DNA of 64,000 bases from Anodontia alba (taxonomy: Eukaryota > Mollusca > Bivalvia > Lucinida > Lucinidae): NCBI GenBank assembly GCA_964016985.1, contig OZ024830.1, forward strand, positions 14,204,295 through 14,268,294, given 5' to 3'. Positions 1 through 12,600 of the stretch are shown piece after piece. A model generated the notes under the pieces. It saw only the letters and a program-made list of their open reading frames with translations, did no database searches and was not told the origin of the DNA. Positions within the stretch are counted from its first letter, which is position 1. Each line of letters opens with the position of its first letter. The position numbers were made by a program, and so were the translations under genes.

Positions 1-128
1 TTTCTTTATGCGGACAATGACTATTCTAATGAGGATGCGCAGGTTAATTTGAGTCTTCGTTGCGTGCACATGTTAGAAGGTACGTTTTCCCACTTTTCGG
101 CTCGTATACTCCTACCTTTCACTATATA

Positions 129-462
129 CAGTTGATTCTCGTTATCTCGAAGTCCAAGGGACTCTCTGAAATGCATCAAAATATCCATACTCCGTATATC
201 AGATTTGCAGAATTGAGGAAAAAAAATGAATCGAAAAACCACATTTCACAAATGAATATGTAATTTGACTCCTGAAGTTTGAGATATATTGGAAATATTG
301 TGGAAAAGAGGACAAATTGCTCCTTAGGAAAAATTTCTCCTCTTTTCCATAATATTTTTTTACATGTTGTTGGACTTCCATGCTGAAAACAAGGACCAGA
401 TTTTCACTTCGAGATAAGCGGTTATTCGAGACAATCGAAGTCGAGATAACGAGAGTGGACTG
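129..462. repeat. pogo/Tigger-like MITE, diverged copy
   Basis: CAGTTGATTCTCGTTATCTC ... GATAACGAGAGTGGACTG with the inner ATTGTGGAAAAGAGG / CCTCTTTTCCATAAT hairpin. Same family as 36216-36537 and 42304-42628. The small ORFs across it are not genes. Confidence 0.8.
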
Positions 463-495
463 TGTATTATGGAGGAACATTGTGGTCTACATTAC

Positions 496-776
496 CATCA
501 CGAAAGCATACCTATATAATTCTTACCCCCTTAAACCCCACTTTTATATAGTAAAACTGTGGTTTACAGGGGTATACATTATTTTTGTTATTTCTGCTCA
601 AAAACATAGATTGTGGATACTCGTTAGAACCGCCTCGACGAGGCGGTTCTAACGAGTACCCACAATCTATATTTTGAGCAGAAATACGAAAAATATCAGA
701 ATTTTTTATCTGAAAAATTGCCATTTTTTGGTGGTAAAATTTTCAGTGTATTTGAATAGGCGTGTTTTTGTAATGC
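496..776. repeat. Foldback element, copy A
   Basis: From ATCACGAAAGCATACC to GGCGTGTTTTTGTAATG. Centre: GTTAGAACCGCCTCGACGAG, then the exact complement. CCCCACTTTTATATAGTAAA lies in the left arm and TTGAATAGGCGTGTTTTTG in the right arm. Non-coding. Confidence 0.8.
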
Positions 777-852
777 AAAGGCTTGTTAACGTAATGAATG
801 ATCAATTACAGCGGACCATCTTTACAAAGTCAGCGCTTGTTCCCTAAAAGTC

Positions 853-1132
853 ACATCACGAAAACACGCCTATATAGTTTTGACCCTCTTAAACCCCACT
901 TTTATATAGTAAAACTGGGGTTTACAGGGGTATACATTATTTTTCTTATTTCTGCTCAGAAACATAGATTGTGGGTACTCGTTAGAACCGCCTCATTGAG
1001 GCGGTTCTAACGAGTACACACAATCTATGTTTTGAGCAGAAATATGAAAAATATCAGAAATTTTTATCTGAAAATTTTCATTTTTTGGTGGGAAAATTTT
1101 CAGTATATTTGAACAGGCATGTTTTCGTAATG
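853..1132. repeat. Foldback element, copy B
   Basis: ACATCACGAAAACACGCC ... GGCATGTTTTCGTAATG. Central hairpin GTTAGAACCGCCTCATTGAG with its complement. It lies 77 bp after copy A in the same orientation. Confidence 0.82.
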
Positions 1133-2087
1133 AAGATGGCATTTAACTGAATTTGTTGTTAGAAAAAATGGAAATTCGTAACAACAGAGCGCATTTGTAG
1201 AAATCAAAATTACATTATAAAGCTTTCTGAGGTTTAAATGAATGCCGTTATAAAGAAGGTTGACTGTATACAATGGGATGACTGTGTTATTCAGTTGTCA
1301 ATATTTACAACAACAAAAACGGTATAATTGCTGTTGCCAGCTCACCAGTTTTGATGCTGAAATAACATAATGATAATAATAAAAATAAAATAAATAAATA
1401 GATAAAGAAAAACAAAAAAAAAAAAAAAAAAAAAAAAGAAAAAAAAGAAAAAACTTGAAACAAAATTAGATGTTTTTTTTATATAAAAATAATTGAACTT
1501 TTCATGTAGATGGAATACTCGTTTGTGGTCTAAGCAATTCCAAATGACACTGTTAATTTTAGGAAAGATCAAGTTGAACTCTGGGGAAGTTCACAAAACA
1601 CCAGGTGATAACGCCACATAATGAGTTCTGTGTTGACGCCAGTGACTGGACCCTAATGGAATAAATGATCGAAATTGTGTTGAAGCACATGCCTTTTTTT
1701 TCTTAGTCTCTACGTTATTAGGTATGTTATCATAAAGAGATAACGTACAAATGGCGTTCTGACGTCGATGGCAGTAAATGATATCATGAGGTTAAATATC
1801 TAGACAATGGATAAAAAGACAATTTATACGTGTTTTCTGTTACGTGAGTTCATGTCATAAAATGACAAGTAAAAGCCGAAATCCCAATCTTTTGACTCAG
1901 GTTCGTATAAAAATGATATCATAAAAACGGACTCTCTTGTGCATATTTTCCTACGGAGAAAAATTGCATAAAATGTCAAATGGTTTTTTTTTTCAGGGAA
2001 AAATAAGAAAACAAAAAACAACAACAACAACAACAACAAAAAGCTCACAATTTTATCGTCTGCTGAATTAGCCTTAGAGAATGGTAA
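1133..2087. other. No gene seen
   Basis: AT-rich DNA with a poly-A tract at 1413-1450 and an AACAACAAC run at 2019-2040. The Phe-rich ORFs are poly-A/poly-T artefacts. Nothing else is recognised. Confidence 0.6.
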
Positions 2088-2318
2088 TTGAGCCAGCGCA
2101 CGACAAAACCTACAAAAAGACATGCGACCAGCGTAGACTCAGATCAACCTGCGCATCCGCACTGTCTGATCAGAGTCTTCGCTGATCTACTGAGACTTCT
2201 ACAGCCTCCGGGCTATCCAAAGAGGGATATAAGAGAACCCTAGGTGGATGCACAGGCGGATCTGAGTCTTTGCTGGTCACACATGTTTTATTGTAGGTTT
2301 TCTGGTGCGCTGGCTCAA
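2088..2318. repeat. MITE with TTGAGCCAGCGCAC ends
   Basis: TTGAGCCAGCGCACGACAAA, then ACCTACA, is mirrored by TGTAGGTTTTCTGGTGCGCT, then GGCTCAA. The interior is a further imperfect palindrome of GATCAGAGTCTTCGC type. 231 bp, non-coding. Confidence 0.8.
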
Positions 2319-2588
2319 ATATAAATGACTTCTGTGTTGATACAATATGAACGGTAAAAGTCACCATCAGCGTCCAGCCAATTTCTTCATGATATTGTCT
2401 TTGTCGGACAGAAGTCTGGTAACATCTGCACTTAAAATCTCAGCGCGATGGATCCTAAATAGTTTTGTAGTGCATCATAGAATTGTATACATTTCTTGTC
2501 TGCGAATGATTCAATTCCGTCAACCATCTGTCTTGCATATTCCTAAGCTATCCTAAACCGTCTTGCAGATGCTGATGAAGGCTGTCCT

Positions 2589-2695
2589 CCAAACTAGCGT
2601 TCTACTTAAATCTATGTTTGACCGTTATCGGCCCTACATAATTCTTATAGGGCCGATAATGATCCGCTATATATTTGAGTAGACTGCTAGCTGGA
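2589..2695. repeat. 107-bp hairpin element, diverged copy
   Basis: CTAGCGTTCTACTTAAATC ... GAGTAGACTGCTAGCTGG with GTTATCGGCCC / GGGCCGATAAT arms. Older than the copy at 2876-2982. Confidence 0.7.
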
Positions 2696-2875
2696 CTCTA
2701 AGTAGCTGAGCTGGCGTCATTGAGAAAAAACTGGTTTAGGGGTTGCATAACATCTAGAACTTCCCTGGTTTCTTTCCTATTCTCATCAAACCAGTCTTGG
2801 TGTCTGCGAGATGTGGGATCAAGAGTATGTAATGTAGAAGAATGCACTGCAGCGGGAAAGTCAATCAAGCTCTCT

Positions 2876-2982
2876 CCCAGTAAGCATTCTACATAAATAT
2901 ACAGCGAGCCGTTATCGGCCCGTCAGGGTAGCTGACTGGCCGATAACGTCCCGCTGTAGATTTATGTAGAATGCTAACTGGG
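2876..2982. repeat. 107-bp hairpin element
   Basis: CCCAGTAAGCATTCTACATA, then GAGCCGTTATCGGCCCGTCA, with the mirror copy ending GTAGAATGCTAACTGGG. Same length as the copies at 40165, 40502 and 63606. Confidence 0.88.
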
Positions 2983-5034
2983 CTGTTCTCTTCCGACTGG
3001 ATCAGAGGGAGTTGACACGTGCAAAAGTAATGCGCCTATAATTGTTTAACCCTAGGGGTGAGATGGCGGGCATACCTTAGGGATTAGCCAAAAAGTCTCG
3101 ACCCTCAGGAATTCGACTAAACTCTTCTATTCTGGGGACGGTAACCTTAGATACCTTAGCCATATCTCCTTAAATGAGGATATTCGACAATGTTATCGAA
3201 ACCGGGACTAACAACCAGTGAAGACCCAGATCAGACGCCACCTTCTGCTTTCGTGCAACAAGTAGTCGTTTTCTAAATATTTTTAGAAATAACCTGACTC
3301 CCCTATATTTTGAAATGGACTTCTGCTATATTTATAAGGCATAAGATTCTAAACTCTAAACCATTCTATTCAGATTTAGTTTGCGAGCTAGGAAGGAAAG
3401 CCGGATTGAAATCTTATGGGAGGATTGAAATCAACTTTTTTAAAACCAATCAGAGGCCTCCTAGGCTGCTGAGGGTACTTCGGCTTGGCTGCTTTCCCCC
3501 ACGTACGATCTAAGCAGAGATTTTTCAATCCGATTCTTGAACTTAGCCCAAAATATAACTACAAACATACTGTAGTATCAATTAAAATTTATAAATTATA
3601 AATATATGAATCTCTCTCAGTTCTTTAAGTATTTTTCAGAAAGAAGTTTTGGGGAAGAAAGAGATAACAAGATAGCAGGAAGTATCTGTGTTCACTCTAT
3701 GAAAAACACAGCCACACAAGCCCCACACAGTGTCAACAAATAACAAACTGGCATTACAAGCACAACAAATTCAGGAGGCCGCAAATGCCTTTTAATCATT
3801 ACGGACTCCTCTAAGACGGAGGCTTGAGTCTTGGTTCAGCACGAACGTATGTAAATACTTATAAAACCAAGATCCTAAGCCTTCGTCACTTGGACCACAA
3901 CAATTAATCTTTCAGAGGCGGGGCAACTGGTGAATTACCTTCTCTTACATGATTCGGCCTAGGAAGTCCCTTAAAGATGCCTCTCTCGGACGGCCCGAAA
4001 ACATTATTGCAATTTTAACTTAGTAGTTTTTTTTTTTTTTTTTTTTTCACACCTTTAGCTTTCGACTACGTGTTCCTCTTCACTTTTTATTTTTGACTAC
4101 GCGAACCTTTCGATTACGCAAATAAATAAATCCCAATCTAATACCCCCTACCCCCTTTAGCTTTCGACTACGCGCTTATTTATACTACGCGATTGAGCTA
4201 GGCCTCCGGAACGCTCCACAATGCTTGCTTCTCCAGCCTCCTCCCTCTCCATACTTCCGCGGACTCCGGGCACACCTCCACCTAGTGTTGTTAATTCAGC
4301 ACGAAGCGTGTGTGTCCGTGGCATGGTGACAGAATAAGAATAACACTTGGATAGTACACCATGATGTTAATTTTAAACTCGAACCCTTTAGGCTACCGTC
4401 AAAATTCTGTAACTTACAGACTGGGCGACTATTTACATGCATGGTGTCTGGGCGAGGTATTCTAGTAAGAAATTATAACTAGGCCCGTTTTAGCCAAACC
4501 AGGCGTCCAGTAAAACTAATCCGGATTTTCCGGCGCTGCCTCTGTGTGACTCAGTTGCCTGGTATCGTTAAAAATCTGAACTGAATCATTCTATTAAGGA
4601 CCAAATGGGTTAAATGGCCATCCGGGGGATTTTCAACATAACAATGATTCAAGGGAAGAGTATTTAACCTAAGAATTTGGAATGTTTCTAATTCCCCGGG
4701 GCAGGCCCGCCATCCCCCTCTGGGAAATAACGTTGACAGGTGCATAAAGGTCGTTCTTCTCTTGAAGAAATGATTAGAGATTGATTGATTTTTATTCGGC
4801 AAAATCAACATAGCATGCGACAGTATAAAAGATAAGCACATTACAGATATGAAAATTAGAAGAATAAGCATGACGTTCTGGTCATCAACAGAACTTTCCG
4901 TCCGCCAAACCGCGAAAAATGACCTTTTGGATGCATTCACATATTGAACACTGACAGCACATTGACTACACCATTATGCAGAGAAAAGACAAATGTGTTG
5001 TTTTATGGGGCGCTGTTTTACTATTTAATTCCTA
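2983..5034. other. No gene seen
   Basis: Unique-looking DNA with a poly-T run at 4027-4047. A short repeat, CCTTTAGCTTTCGACTACG, occurs twice (about 4052 and 4155). The 129-codon minus-strand ORF at 4551-4940 has no recognisable domain and no splice or promoter context, so I do not call it. Confidence 0.5.
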
Positions 5035-5505
5035 TTTATAGATATCTATAATGATTTACGGATATCCATAAATTGAATTAGTGATATCCATAAGTCGAAT
5101 TAGTGATATCCATAATTATTTATGGATATCAACAATTATTTATGGATATCCATAATTCGAATTAGTGATATCCATAATTCGAATTATAGATATCCATTAA
5201 TCTAAATGATTTATGGATATCACTAATTTAAATTATTGATATCACTAATTCTAATTATGGATATCACTAATTGAATTATGGATATCATTAAATCACCCCA
5301 TTTATGGATATCAGTAATTCGAATTATGGATATCCATAAATCGAAATAGTGATATCCATAATTTGAATTAGAGATATCCATAGATCATTTAGGCTATTGG
5401 ATATCTATAAATCGAATCATAGATATCACTATTTCGAATTATGGATATCATTAATTCGGTCCATTTATGGATATCACTAATTCGAATTATGGATATCAAT
5501 AATTC
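5035..5505. repeat. GATATC palindrome array, upstream copy
   Basis: GGATATCCATAATTCGAATT-like words recur every 15-30 bases for about 470 bp. The text before it (GCGCTGTTTTACTATTTAAT, then TCC) resembles the end of the 35862-39246 element (GTGCCGTTTTATTATAACTCC), so it is probably one surviving terminal repeat of a relative. Confidence 0.8.
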
Positions 5506-6666
5506 GTCTTTGCAAATAAAAAACAAATAATGATTGCTCCCTTTGCAAAAGCGGGAACTCGGCTATTGACACAAAATTCTGTCACCCATAGATTGTCTGT
5601 CCCCTCCTAGGACCGGAGGTCTCAGGTGCGCTACAGGACTGTTGGTCCTCTGTTTTCTATAATTAATGTGCAAAATATATTGCTATGTGTAGCGCAAGTA
5701 TGCAAACATAAACATCAAACATATTCAGACACTGAATAGACCAGGAAAATAAAAACTCTTGATTCATTCTAAATATACAATTTAGTAGAGCACTGTAAAC
5801 CTGCTGGACATTTTTTTTAATATAAATAGTATAACAAACGTCATCTCCGTACATGCAAGTGCAAACATGTGTACAAACAGAAACATCTTGAATACATGTA
5901 TAAGGTTCAACACTGTAAACAGCCATTTTGTAGTGTTTAACTAGCTTTCCTTGCGAAATCAAGACCGGCTGGTACACCCTATTGTAAACAAATATAAGTC
6001 CAGCACAATGTCGCATTAATGTTGATGCAATATCATGACGTTAATGCAATATTGTATAAACGTCATGTGCCCGCAAGGTAACAAGGCACAGGTATTCCTG
6101 AAAAATGACATATGTACGTAGCAAGGACTCCGATAAGCTTATGCATCTGCACCAGTCTAAGCATATTTAGTCTTCGCTGTCTGTAAGAAGAAACTTTGGG
6201 GTTTTACCTAAGCACAGACTGCAATGCGGAGACTGTGATCAGACTGGCCATAGTATTTGCAGTCTAGCCTGAGTATTTACTCGATGAATTCCTTCTCCAA
6301 CTGCTTCGAGACCGAGACATTGTGATCTGAATTCGGGAGCACTAACCACTTCGCAGCATTCATGACCGTGAGGTCAAGGTCACAGACTTAAAACGTTTCT
6401 TTTAGAGTTTTTACCTCAAAGTTTTTAAGAAGTTGTTGTTTTTTTCTTTCAAATATTATTATGTGTTTAGTTTATATTAAGTTTAATGAGAGAGAATGAT
6501 TCAGAATGATATTAATAATAATTAGCTATAATGATGCATGTTGATAGGGCATTGGTTTCAATGCGTTTGTGACACAGTTCGAGTGAATGGAATTGAAATT
6601 TTACTTTTGCGCGAGAAAGTCAAAGCGCGACTTCCGGTGAGGTATCCTGTCCGGCGACATGTTTTT
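5506..6666. other. No gene seen
   Basis: No convincing coding sequence. The 117-codon minus-strand ORF (5663-6016) lacks any known domain. GATCAGACTGGCC-type wording near 6240 belongs to the small hairpin repeats. Confidence 0.5.
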
Positions 6667-6974
6667 CATCACGAAAAACATACCTATATAAGTTTTGATC
6701 CCCTTAAACCCCACTTTTATATAGTAAAACTGGGGTTTACAGGTCATCCATTATTTTTCTTATTTCTGCTCAAAAACATAGATTGCGGGGTACTCGTTAG
6801 AACCGCCTCGGTGAGACGGTTCTAACGAGTACCCACAATGGCGAGGCGGTTCTAACGAGTACCCACAATGTATGTTTTGAGTAGAAATATGGAAAAATAT
6901 CCGAATTTTTATCTGAAAACTTTCAGTCTTTGGTGATGAGATTTTCAATATATTTGAATAGATGTGTTATCGTA
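6667..6974. repeat. Foldback element, copy C
   Basis: ATCACGAAAAACATACC ... GAATAGATGTGTTATCG. The central hairpin is extended: the arm GGCGGTTCTAACGAGTACCC occurs a second time directly after the first, so the right half of the hairpin is duplicated. Confidence 0.8.
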
Positions 6975-7369
6975 CATTTCATTATGGAAACAAAACATGT
7001 ACGTAAAAAAAAGTTGTTTACATCGGCAAATGTACAGTGTGAGGTAGCGGCTTGACTTGAATCAAGTTGAGTTTTTTATCCTACACTTCATTGGTGTATG
7101 GGAACGAGACCCATTATCGTGAAGTACCAATAATCGTTAGGTAGTGTTTTGACGTCAATAAACGTCGAATGAAGTCACCATTTTCTTGACTAAACTTCCT
7201 GGCCAAAACTTGAACTTGCACAGCATAATATGTTTTGCTAAATATATTTTGCTAAGTTTACAAGTCAAAATAATGATTTTCATCAAGGATAGTGGAAAAC
7301 ACACGGCGGGGTAACTCAGTGTGGAATTACAATCCCTATTGCCTCTTCTAATGCGTACCGATTGATCAG

Positions 7370-7800
7370 GAGATAAATTTCACAAAGGCATCTATCAGGA
7401 GATATACTTCAAAAAGGCATCTATCAGGAGATATACTTCACAAAGGCATCTATCAGGAGATAAACTTCACAAAGGCATCTATCAGATATACTTCACAAAG
7501 GCATCTATCAGGAGATATACTTCACAAAGGCATCTATCAGGAGATATACTTCACAAAGGCATCTATCAGGAGATATACTTCACAAAGGCATCTGTCAGGA
7601 GATATACTTCACAAAGGCATCTGTCAGGAGATATACTTCACAAAGGCATCTGTCAGGAGATATACTTCACAAAGGCATCTGTCAGGAGATATACTTCACA
7701 GAGGCATCTATTAGGAGATATACTTCACAAAGGCATCTATCAGGAGATATACTTCACAAAGGCATCTATCAGGAGATATACTTCACAAAGGCATCTCATC
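7370..7800. repeat. 29-bp minisatellite
   Basis: About fifteen head-to-tail copies of a 29-bp unit, AGGAGATATACTTCACAAAG, then GCATCTATC, with few substitutions. Runs of ATC versus GTC variants (CTATC / CTGTC) are clustered, which shows block-wise expansion. One unit lacks the GGAG part (about 7484). Confidence 0.95.
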
Positions 7801-8330
7801 AGGGTCTACACTGTTTGCTTGAAAGAAACACCAATTTATGTTGAAATAATTAAGAAAAAATCAACTTGACACCCCGAAAATAAAGGATGGGCTCATCCTC
7901 ATCCAAATAATAAGGATGGAAGAATCCATTTGGCTTAAATGGGTTCACAGATCGGAGCAAACAGTGCAGACCCAGGCTCCATGCCATAATGCCTCTTCTG
8001 GCCACAACGTCAAGGATAATTACACTGATTTTTGTAGGCTTCTGAAATTTAAAGATTTTTACGTTCGGCATTTCATGGCCTTGACCTGAGCCCATGACCA
8101 TCCGTACAAAAAGTGAACCCTCAGACGTATGTGCTTCAGGAGGGCTGGTACCACGTGCAATCTAAATACGTAGACAGGCAGGTTATTATAATGCACGTAA
8201 AAGATGTACATTGAACGACAGACAGAGTAGACAAAGAGCAGTCTGCTCTGACACTACACTGTTCACCATTCGGTCTGCATCTTTTGGACGCATTAGGTTA
8301 AGGTAAACCCACACTATTGATCGTTTAAAC

Positions 8331-8513
8331 CATTAAGAACCGCAAAAAAAATGTTGTGTAGACGACAATTATTATTTTTTTATTTTACTTCTCAGAAAAA
8401 AATAGGGCTAGCTTTTTAGTGAATCACATGAAAAGTTGCGCCTGACTTTTTCTGAGTAATTAAAAAAAAAAAATATTTGTCGTCTGCTCAAGAATTTTCT
8501 GCGGTCCTTAATG
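8331..8513. repeat. MITE with CATTAAG-ACCGCA ends
   Basis: CATTAAGAACCGCAAAAA ... TTTTCTGCGGTCCTTAATG, with inner arms GTAGACGACAATTATT / AATATTTGTCGTCTGC and TTACTTCTCAGAAAAA / TTTTTCTGAGTAAT. 183 bp, non-coding. Confidence 0.8.
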
Positions 8514-8644
8514 AGTAAAGATTTTATCATGTTGTGAGGATATGTCATAATTGTGCAGTATGTGATACATTCAAACATTATTTCGACTATTTATTGTTTT
8601 GGAGACGCTCTCTTGTAAGATCCTCTCTGAACAAAATGGTTGTC

Positions 8645-8880
8645 CCGTATGCTAACACATCCAAATGATGCAGAAAGAAAAGCAAACAGTGCAGAACCTG
8701 ATCAGATTGTTCCTAGAAACAGTTTGATTTGGGTCTGCACTCGTCACCCAGACATTTTAACTAAATGGTTCTTTCATATGCTAATATAGCCAAAGGTGAA
8801 ACATACTGTAGACCCTGATCAGACTATTCCGCTAGGAACAATGGGTCTGCAGTCTTTGTCCGGACAATTTAACTAAATGA
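8645..8880. repeat. Two diverged copies of a 130-bp unit with GCAAACAGTG hairpins
   Basis: TATGCTAACACATCCAAA ... CCTGATCAGATTGTTCCTAG and TATGCTAATATAGCCAAA ... CCTGATCAGACTATTCCGCTAG are direct repeats, each ending in GGGTCTGCA and then TTTAACTAAATG. They lie about 450 bp upstream of the promoter. Confidence 0.6.
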
Positions 8881-9224
8881 ATCCGCAAGACCTTTATAGT
8901 GTTATTTTGGTCTTAAATCCCCTTGATCACAGACCAACTCAGGAACAATTGTAGCTTAGCCTAGAGAAGCCTATCAGCCTGTTCTGAATACTGCATGAAC
9001 TTGAAATCATTATTCGGGGATATTTAAGAATATTTCATGGCCCGGGCACACATCGTTGAAACAACGCTGAATCAACGTTGGTTCGACATCGCGACGGCGA
9101 TTCAACGCCTTTACAACTGTTTGCCCACATACTATGTATTGCATGTTACTCTCGCTAACTTGTTTACAATTGATTTGTAAGAGTTATTTCTCTTCGTACT
9201 AGCCGCTGGCGACAGCCTGGTCAG

Positions 9225-9248
9225 TTTATATAAACGGACTTATATAAA
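9225..9248 (+). promoter_or_regulatory. Duplicated TATA-like boxes of the CRTAC1-like gene
   Basis: TTTATATAAA at 9225-9234 is followed by TATATAAA at 9241-9248. They lie 80-104 bases before the start codon at 9329, so initiation near 9270-9280 would leave a short 5' UTR of about 50-60 nt. Slightly upstream (9050-9120) is a cluster of AACG/CGTTG half-palindromes of unknown role. No experimental support is visible. Confidence 0.5.
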
Positions 9249-9328
9249 GGTCGGCCGACACGCGTTTCATAAGACATGTCTTTGATCTCTGTTCTTCATA
9301 TTTTACTGTTCTTTTCAAACTAATAACA

Positions 9329-9629
9329 ATGATGCTGAAAAAGAAACATGTTGGACTCTTATACTACGGTGTTCTGTTGTTTCTTACTTCAAGTAGTGCG
9401 ATTTTTGTAAAGGAAAATTGGCTGGACGGGATTCGAACAAATCAGAAAAACTACGGAGTAGCAGTCTCGGACGTGAACCATGATGGACGGCCGGACTTTA
9501 TAGTGGCTGGATACAATGGTCCGAACTTTGTGCTGGTGTTTGATCCCGTTTCTGGCAATGTGACGAACATTGCCCAAGAGGATTCTCCAGCATTCTCAGC
9601 CTTGAGGGATCTTCCGGGAAATGCCATAG
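9329..9629 (+). CDS. CRTAC1-like: CRTAC1-like exon 1: signal peptide and first calcium loop
   Basis: The start is the first ATG after the TATA boxes (a second Met follows directly). The N-terminus has a basic KKK stretch, then a hydrophobic core (GLLYYGVLLFL) and small residues (SSSA), a typical signal peptide cut near residue 24. The mature part reads NYGVAVSDVNHDGRPDF and VAGYNGPNFVL, an FG-GAP/VCBS repeat with a DxNxDG calcium loop that matches the conserved CRTAC1 segment. The exon ends at ATAG|GTATGT in phase 1, inside the conserved GNAIG motif that continues in exon 2. The open frame past 9629 is intron and loses all similarity to the family. Confidence 0.93.
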
Positions 9630-12600
9630 GTATGTCAAACGTTTTGTTGTTTTATTGTTTACATACCCCACCATCGAGACCCCAAAGCGCCTTTTCTTTG
9701 CCTCTAAAAGGCAGAAGACTCGAGACGTCCAGTGTTTGGGTGGATGAGATAGAATCTGCAAACTGTTTAACGTAAACACGCATTTCTATATGCGAGGGGA
9801 GGTCAAAACATTCGTGGGCCCTTGTTATTAGTTGCACATCTTATGAAAGTTTTAAAAATGTGTTTTCTTTTCAGAAATAAATAGTTTTATTCTGGTATCA
9901 AAGTAAGAGAGTACCTTGATTAAGATAGTATCTATAGCGATTCCCAAGATAACCGAATTTGAACATACCAGGGGTAGCCATAGCGGGGCACGTAAATTTC
10001 GAAAATTGGCGTCAACATATTCTACAATAAAACTCGCTCGAATTTCTTGTATTTTTATCACAACAGACAACCCCAACAAATTCAAATAGCTATATTTACA
10101 TTTGGTAATCCTTCTTTCACATACAGATAATGTTGTTTTGCGGGTAAATGTTTTCGTTTACTTATACTTGACAGTTTAGAAGAAACGTTAAAAAAAAATC
10201 TGCTCGTTAAAATTAGAAATTGGAAAAGTTTTGTTTTTTAAAATAACAAAGTAGACTTTAACAGTTTGCACCACATTTGTATTTAGGGGTATAATATTGC
10301 TAATTACTATATAAACCCTATTAGAAACCTTAAACCCCTCTCATATTGAAATTCAATCGAGTCTCTTTGGCAACCTGTTGACGTAGGTAGTACTCGCTTT
10401 TTGCGTGGTAAACAGTGTAGACTTTAATATGATGCTATGTGATGTGATCCGGGTCACTGCTGTTTGTTTATGTGTGTCTATCTGAATACTTAGATTAAAT
10501 ATTGTAAAACACTTTCTTCTCTGACCACCATCTATCAGGGTCAATAAATTGTTCACACCTTTTCAAACATTAGCCTAAAGCTATTTGTTTCAAACATAGA
10601 CTTGGGATACACGTTAAAACATCAGACAGTAATTAATGGCTTAACAGATGTTCTTTTTCTTGATGGAGAAATTTTATTTATCCCTGAAAGTCACAATACG
10701 CTGTTTCTCTTGGTGGATAAAATGGCTGCAGTTAATAGTATGATTACAAAAGCACTGATATTCAAATATATTGAAAATTCTGATAAAAATTCTGATATTT
10801 TTCATATTTCTGCTCAAAACATAGATTGTTCTAACGAGTACCCACAATAAATGTTTTTGAGTAGAAATAAGAAAATAATGTATACCCATGTAGACCCGAG
10901 TTTTATATCAAAAAAGTAGGGTTTAAGGGGAGGAGGGGGGTTCAAAATTATATATGTATATTTTCGTGACTCCTTACTTTAGAGAGAGAATTGTTAATGT
11001 ATACCCACTGATGTAGACCCGAGTTTTATATCAAAAAAGTAGGGTTTAAGGATGGGGGGAGGGGGGCGGGGTCAAAATTATATAGGTATGTTTTCGTTAC
11101 TCCTTACTTTAGAGAGAGAATTGTTACACTATATAAAAGTGGTTTAAATAATGTTGACATTTTGAATAGAATTCTCAGTGAAGACTCTGATCCTAAAGTG
11201 GATGCAGACTAATCTAGGTCTAGTTGGTCGCATAATTCATAAGGTCAATTTTTATTGCCGGGAAAAGCCTCAATTATCACGTTTCTTGTTTAACTTCGAG
11301 ATACCTTAAAGTTCTACAAAAATCAATAAAACATTTTATTATAATTAGTAGTAGTAGTAACAATTTTGCAAGTATATACAAGTTTAATAACAGCACATGT
11401 TGCTTATTGTATATGAGTACAGGTTAAATATAACCTTCTTCAGGGACCTGGGTCTTTTGGTTCCTTTTTTCTATTCTGCCTCACACAGCTGGGAACCAGA
11501 AGCCTCATGCCACCGGGCAAGGTTATGTTTTAACTCCTGCAAAACTAAAACTTGTCAAAACACCAAATGAATATCAACATTTGAAAAGGACCATTATGAC
11601 AATGATCTACGCATCCGGACAGACAAATCAGTGTCTTCAATTGTATACCGATTACTGTAGAATATATTGATTAACAGTGAACATCCTGATCAGAATGTGC
11701 AGATGTGCAGTATGAATTAGGCTTTTAGTAATAAATAATCTCCCTTTTCTCATAGTCTGACACACCTGTCCTAATATCGAGGCCTTCCCAGGGGTTTTGG
11801 AGAACAGGGGAACAAAGGAACAAAAGTCTAAAACTGAAGGAACTGGGGAACAAAGGCAATTTTGGGGAACATAGAAAATCAAGATTTTGATTTTTGGGAA
11901 CAAGGAAAAATGCTGATTTCTTTTTCGGAGGAACAAGGGAACAGGTACCCAACCCCGCCCTGGGAGGGCCTCAATATCTGAGACATGCCACTGAGTCAAT
12001 GCAAGTCTTTAATCTGACAGATCAATAAAAATGCTTAGATGATAAGATAAAAAAGAAAAAGCAGGTGCTACATCAATTGACATATACAATAAGCAACATG
12101 TGCTGTTATTAACTTTTGACTGAATGTTTTTTGTTTTTTTTTTGTTGTTGTTGTTTTTGTTTTTTTTTATATTTTTTTTAGTTTGATTGGTTATTTGAAA
12201 ATAACGTTCATTCATCAGGGACACGCTGATGATATTCTTCTTATTTTTTCCCAGAAAATAGGCTTTGGCATTTTATGCAAATTGTCTCCAGTAGAGACAG
12301 TTTGCATAAATGTCAGACCTTTTTTAAAAAATAAGTAAAATATAATAAAATATTTTGGCCCCTAACCTTTATCACTGGGCTAGTTTAGCAGACGATAAAT
12401 TGGTGCAGAAAATAGTTTATGTAACTTATTGTTCTTATTTTTAAGGATATTTAACTAATTTCACCCTAAAAAAAGGATAATTTCATTCTGTATTTTCAAA
12501 CAACAAAAAATAAGGTTATATCAAAATTAGCTCCGTTAACAACCTTTCATGTTAATATAGTGCAAATACCTCGTGAGATGTTTGTAATGTTATGAAGAAA

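Noticed and set aside
4551..4940. 129-codon minus-strand ORF
   Set aside because: No domain, no splice or promoter context, and composition like its surroundings.
7370..7800. Regular short direct repeats that might suggest a CRISPR array
   Set aside because: Units are head-to-tail with no unique spacers, and the DNA is eukaryotic.
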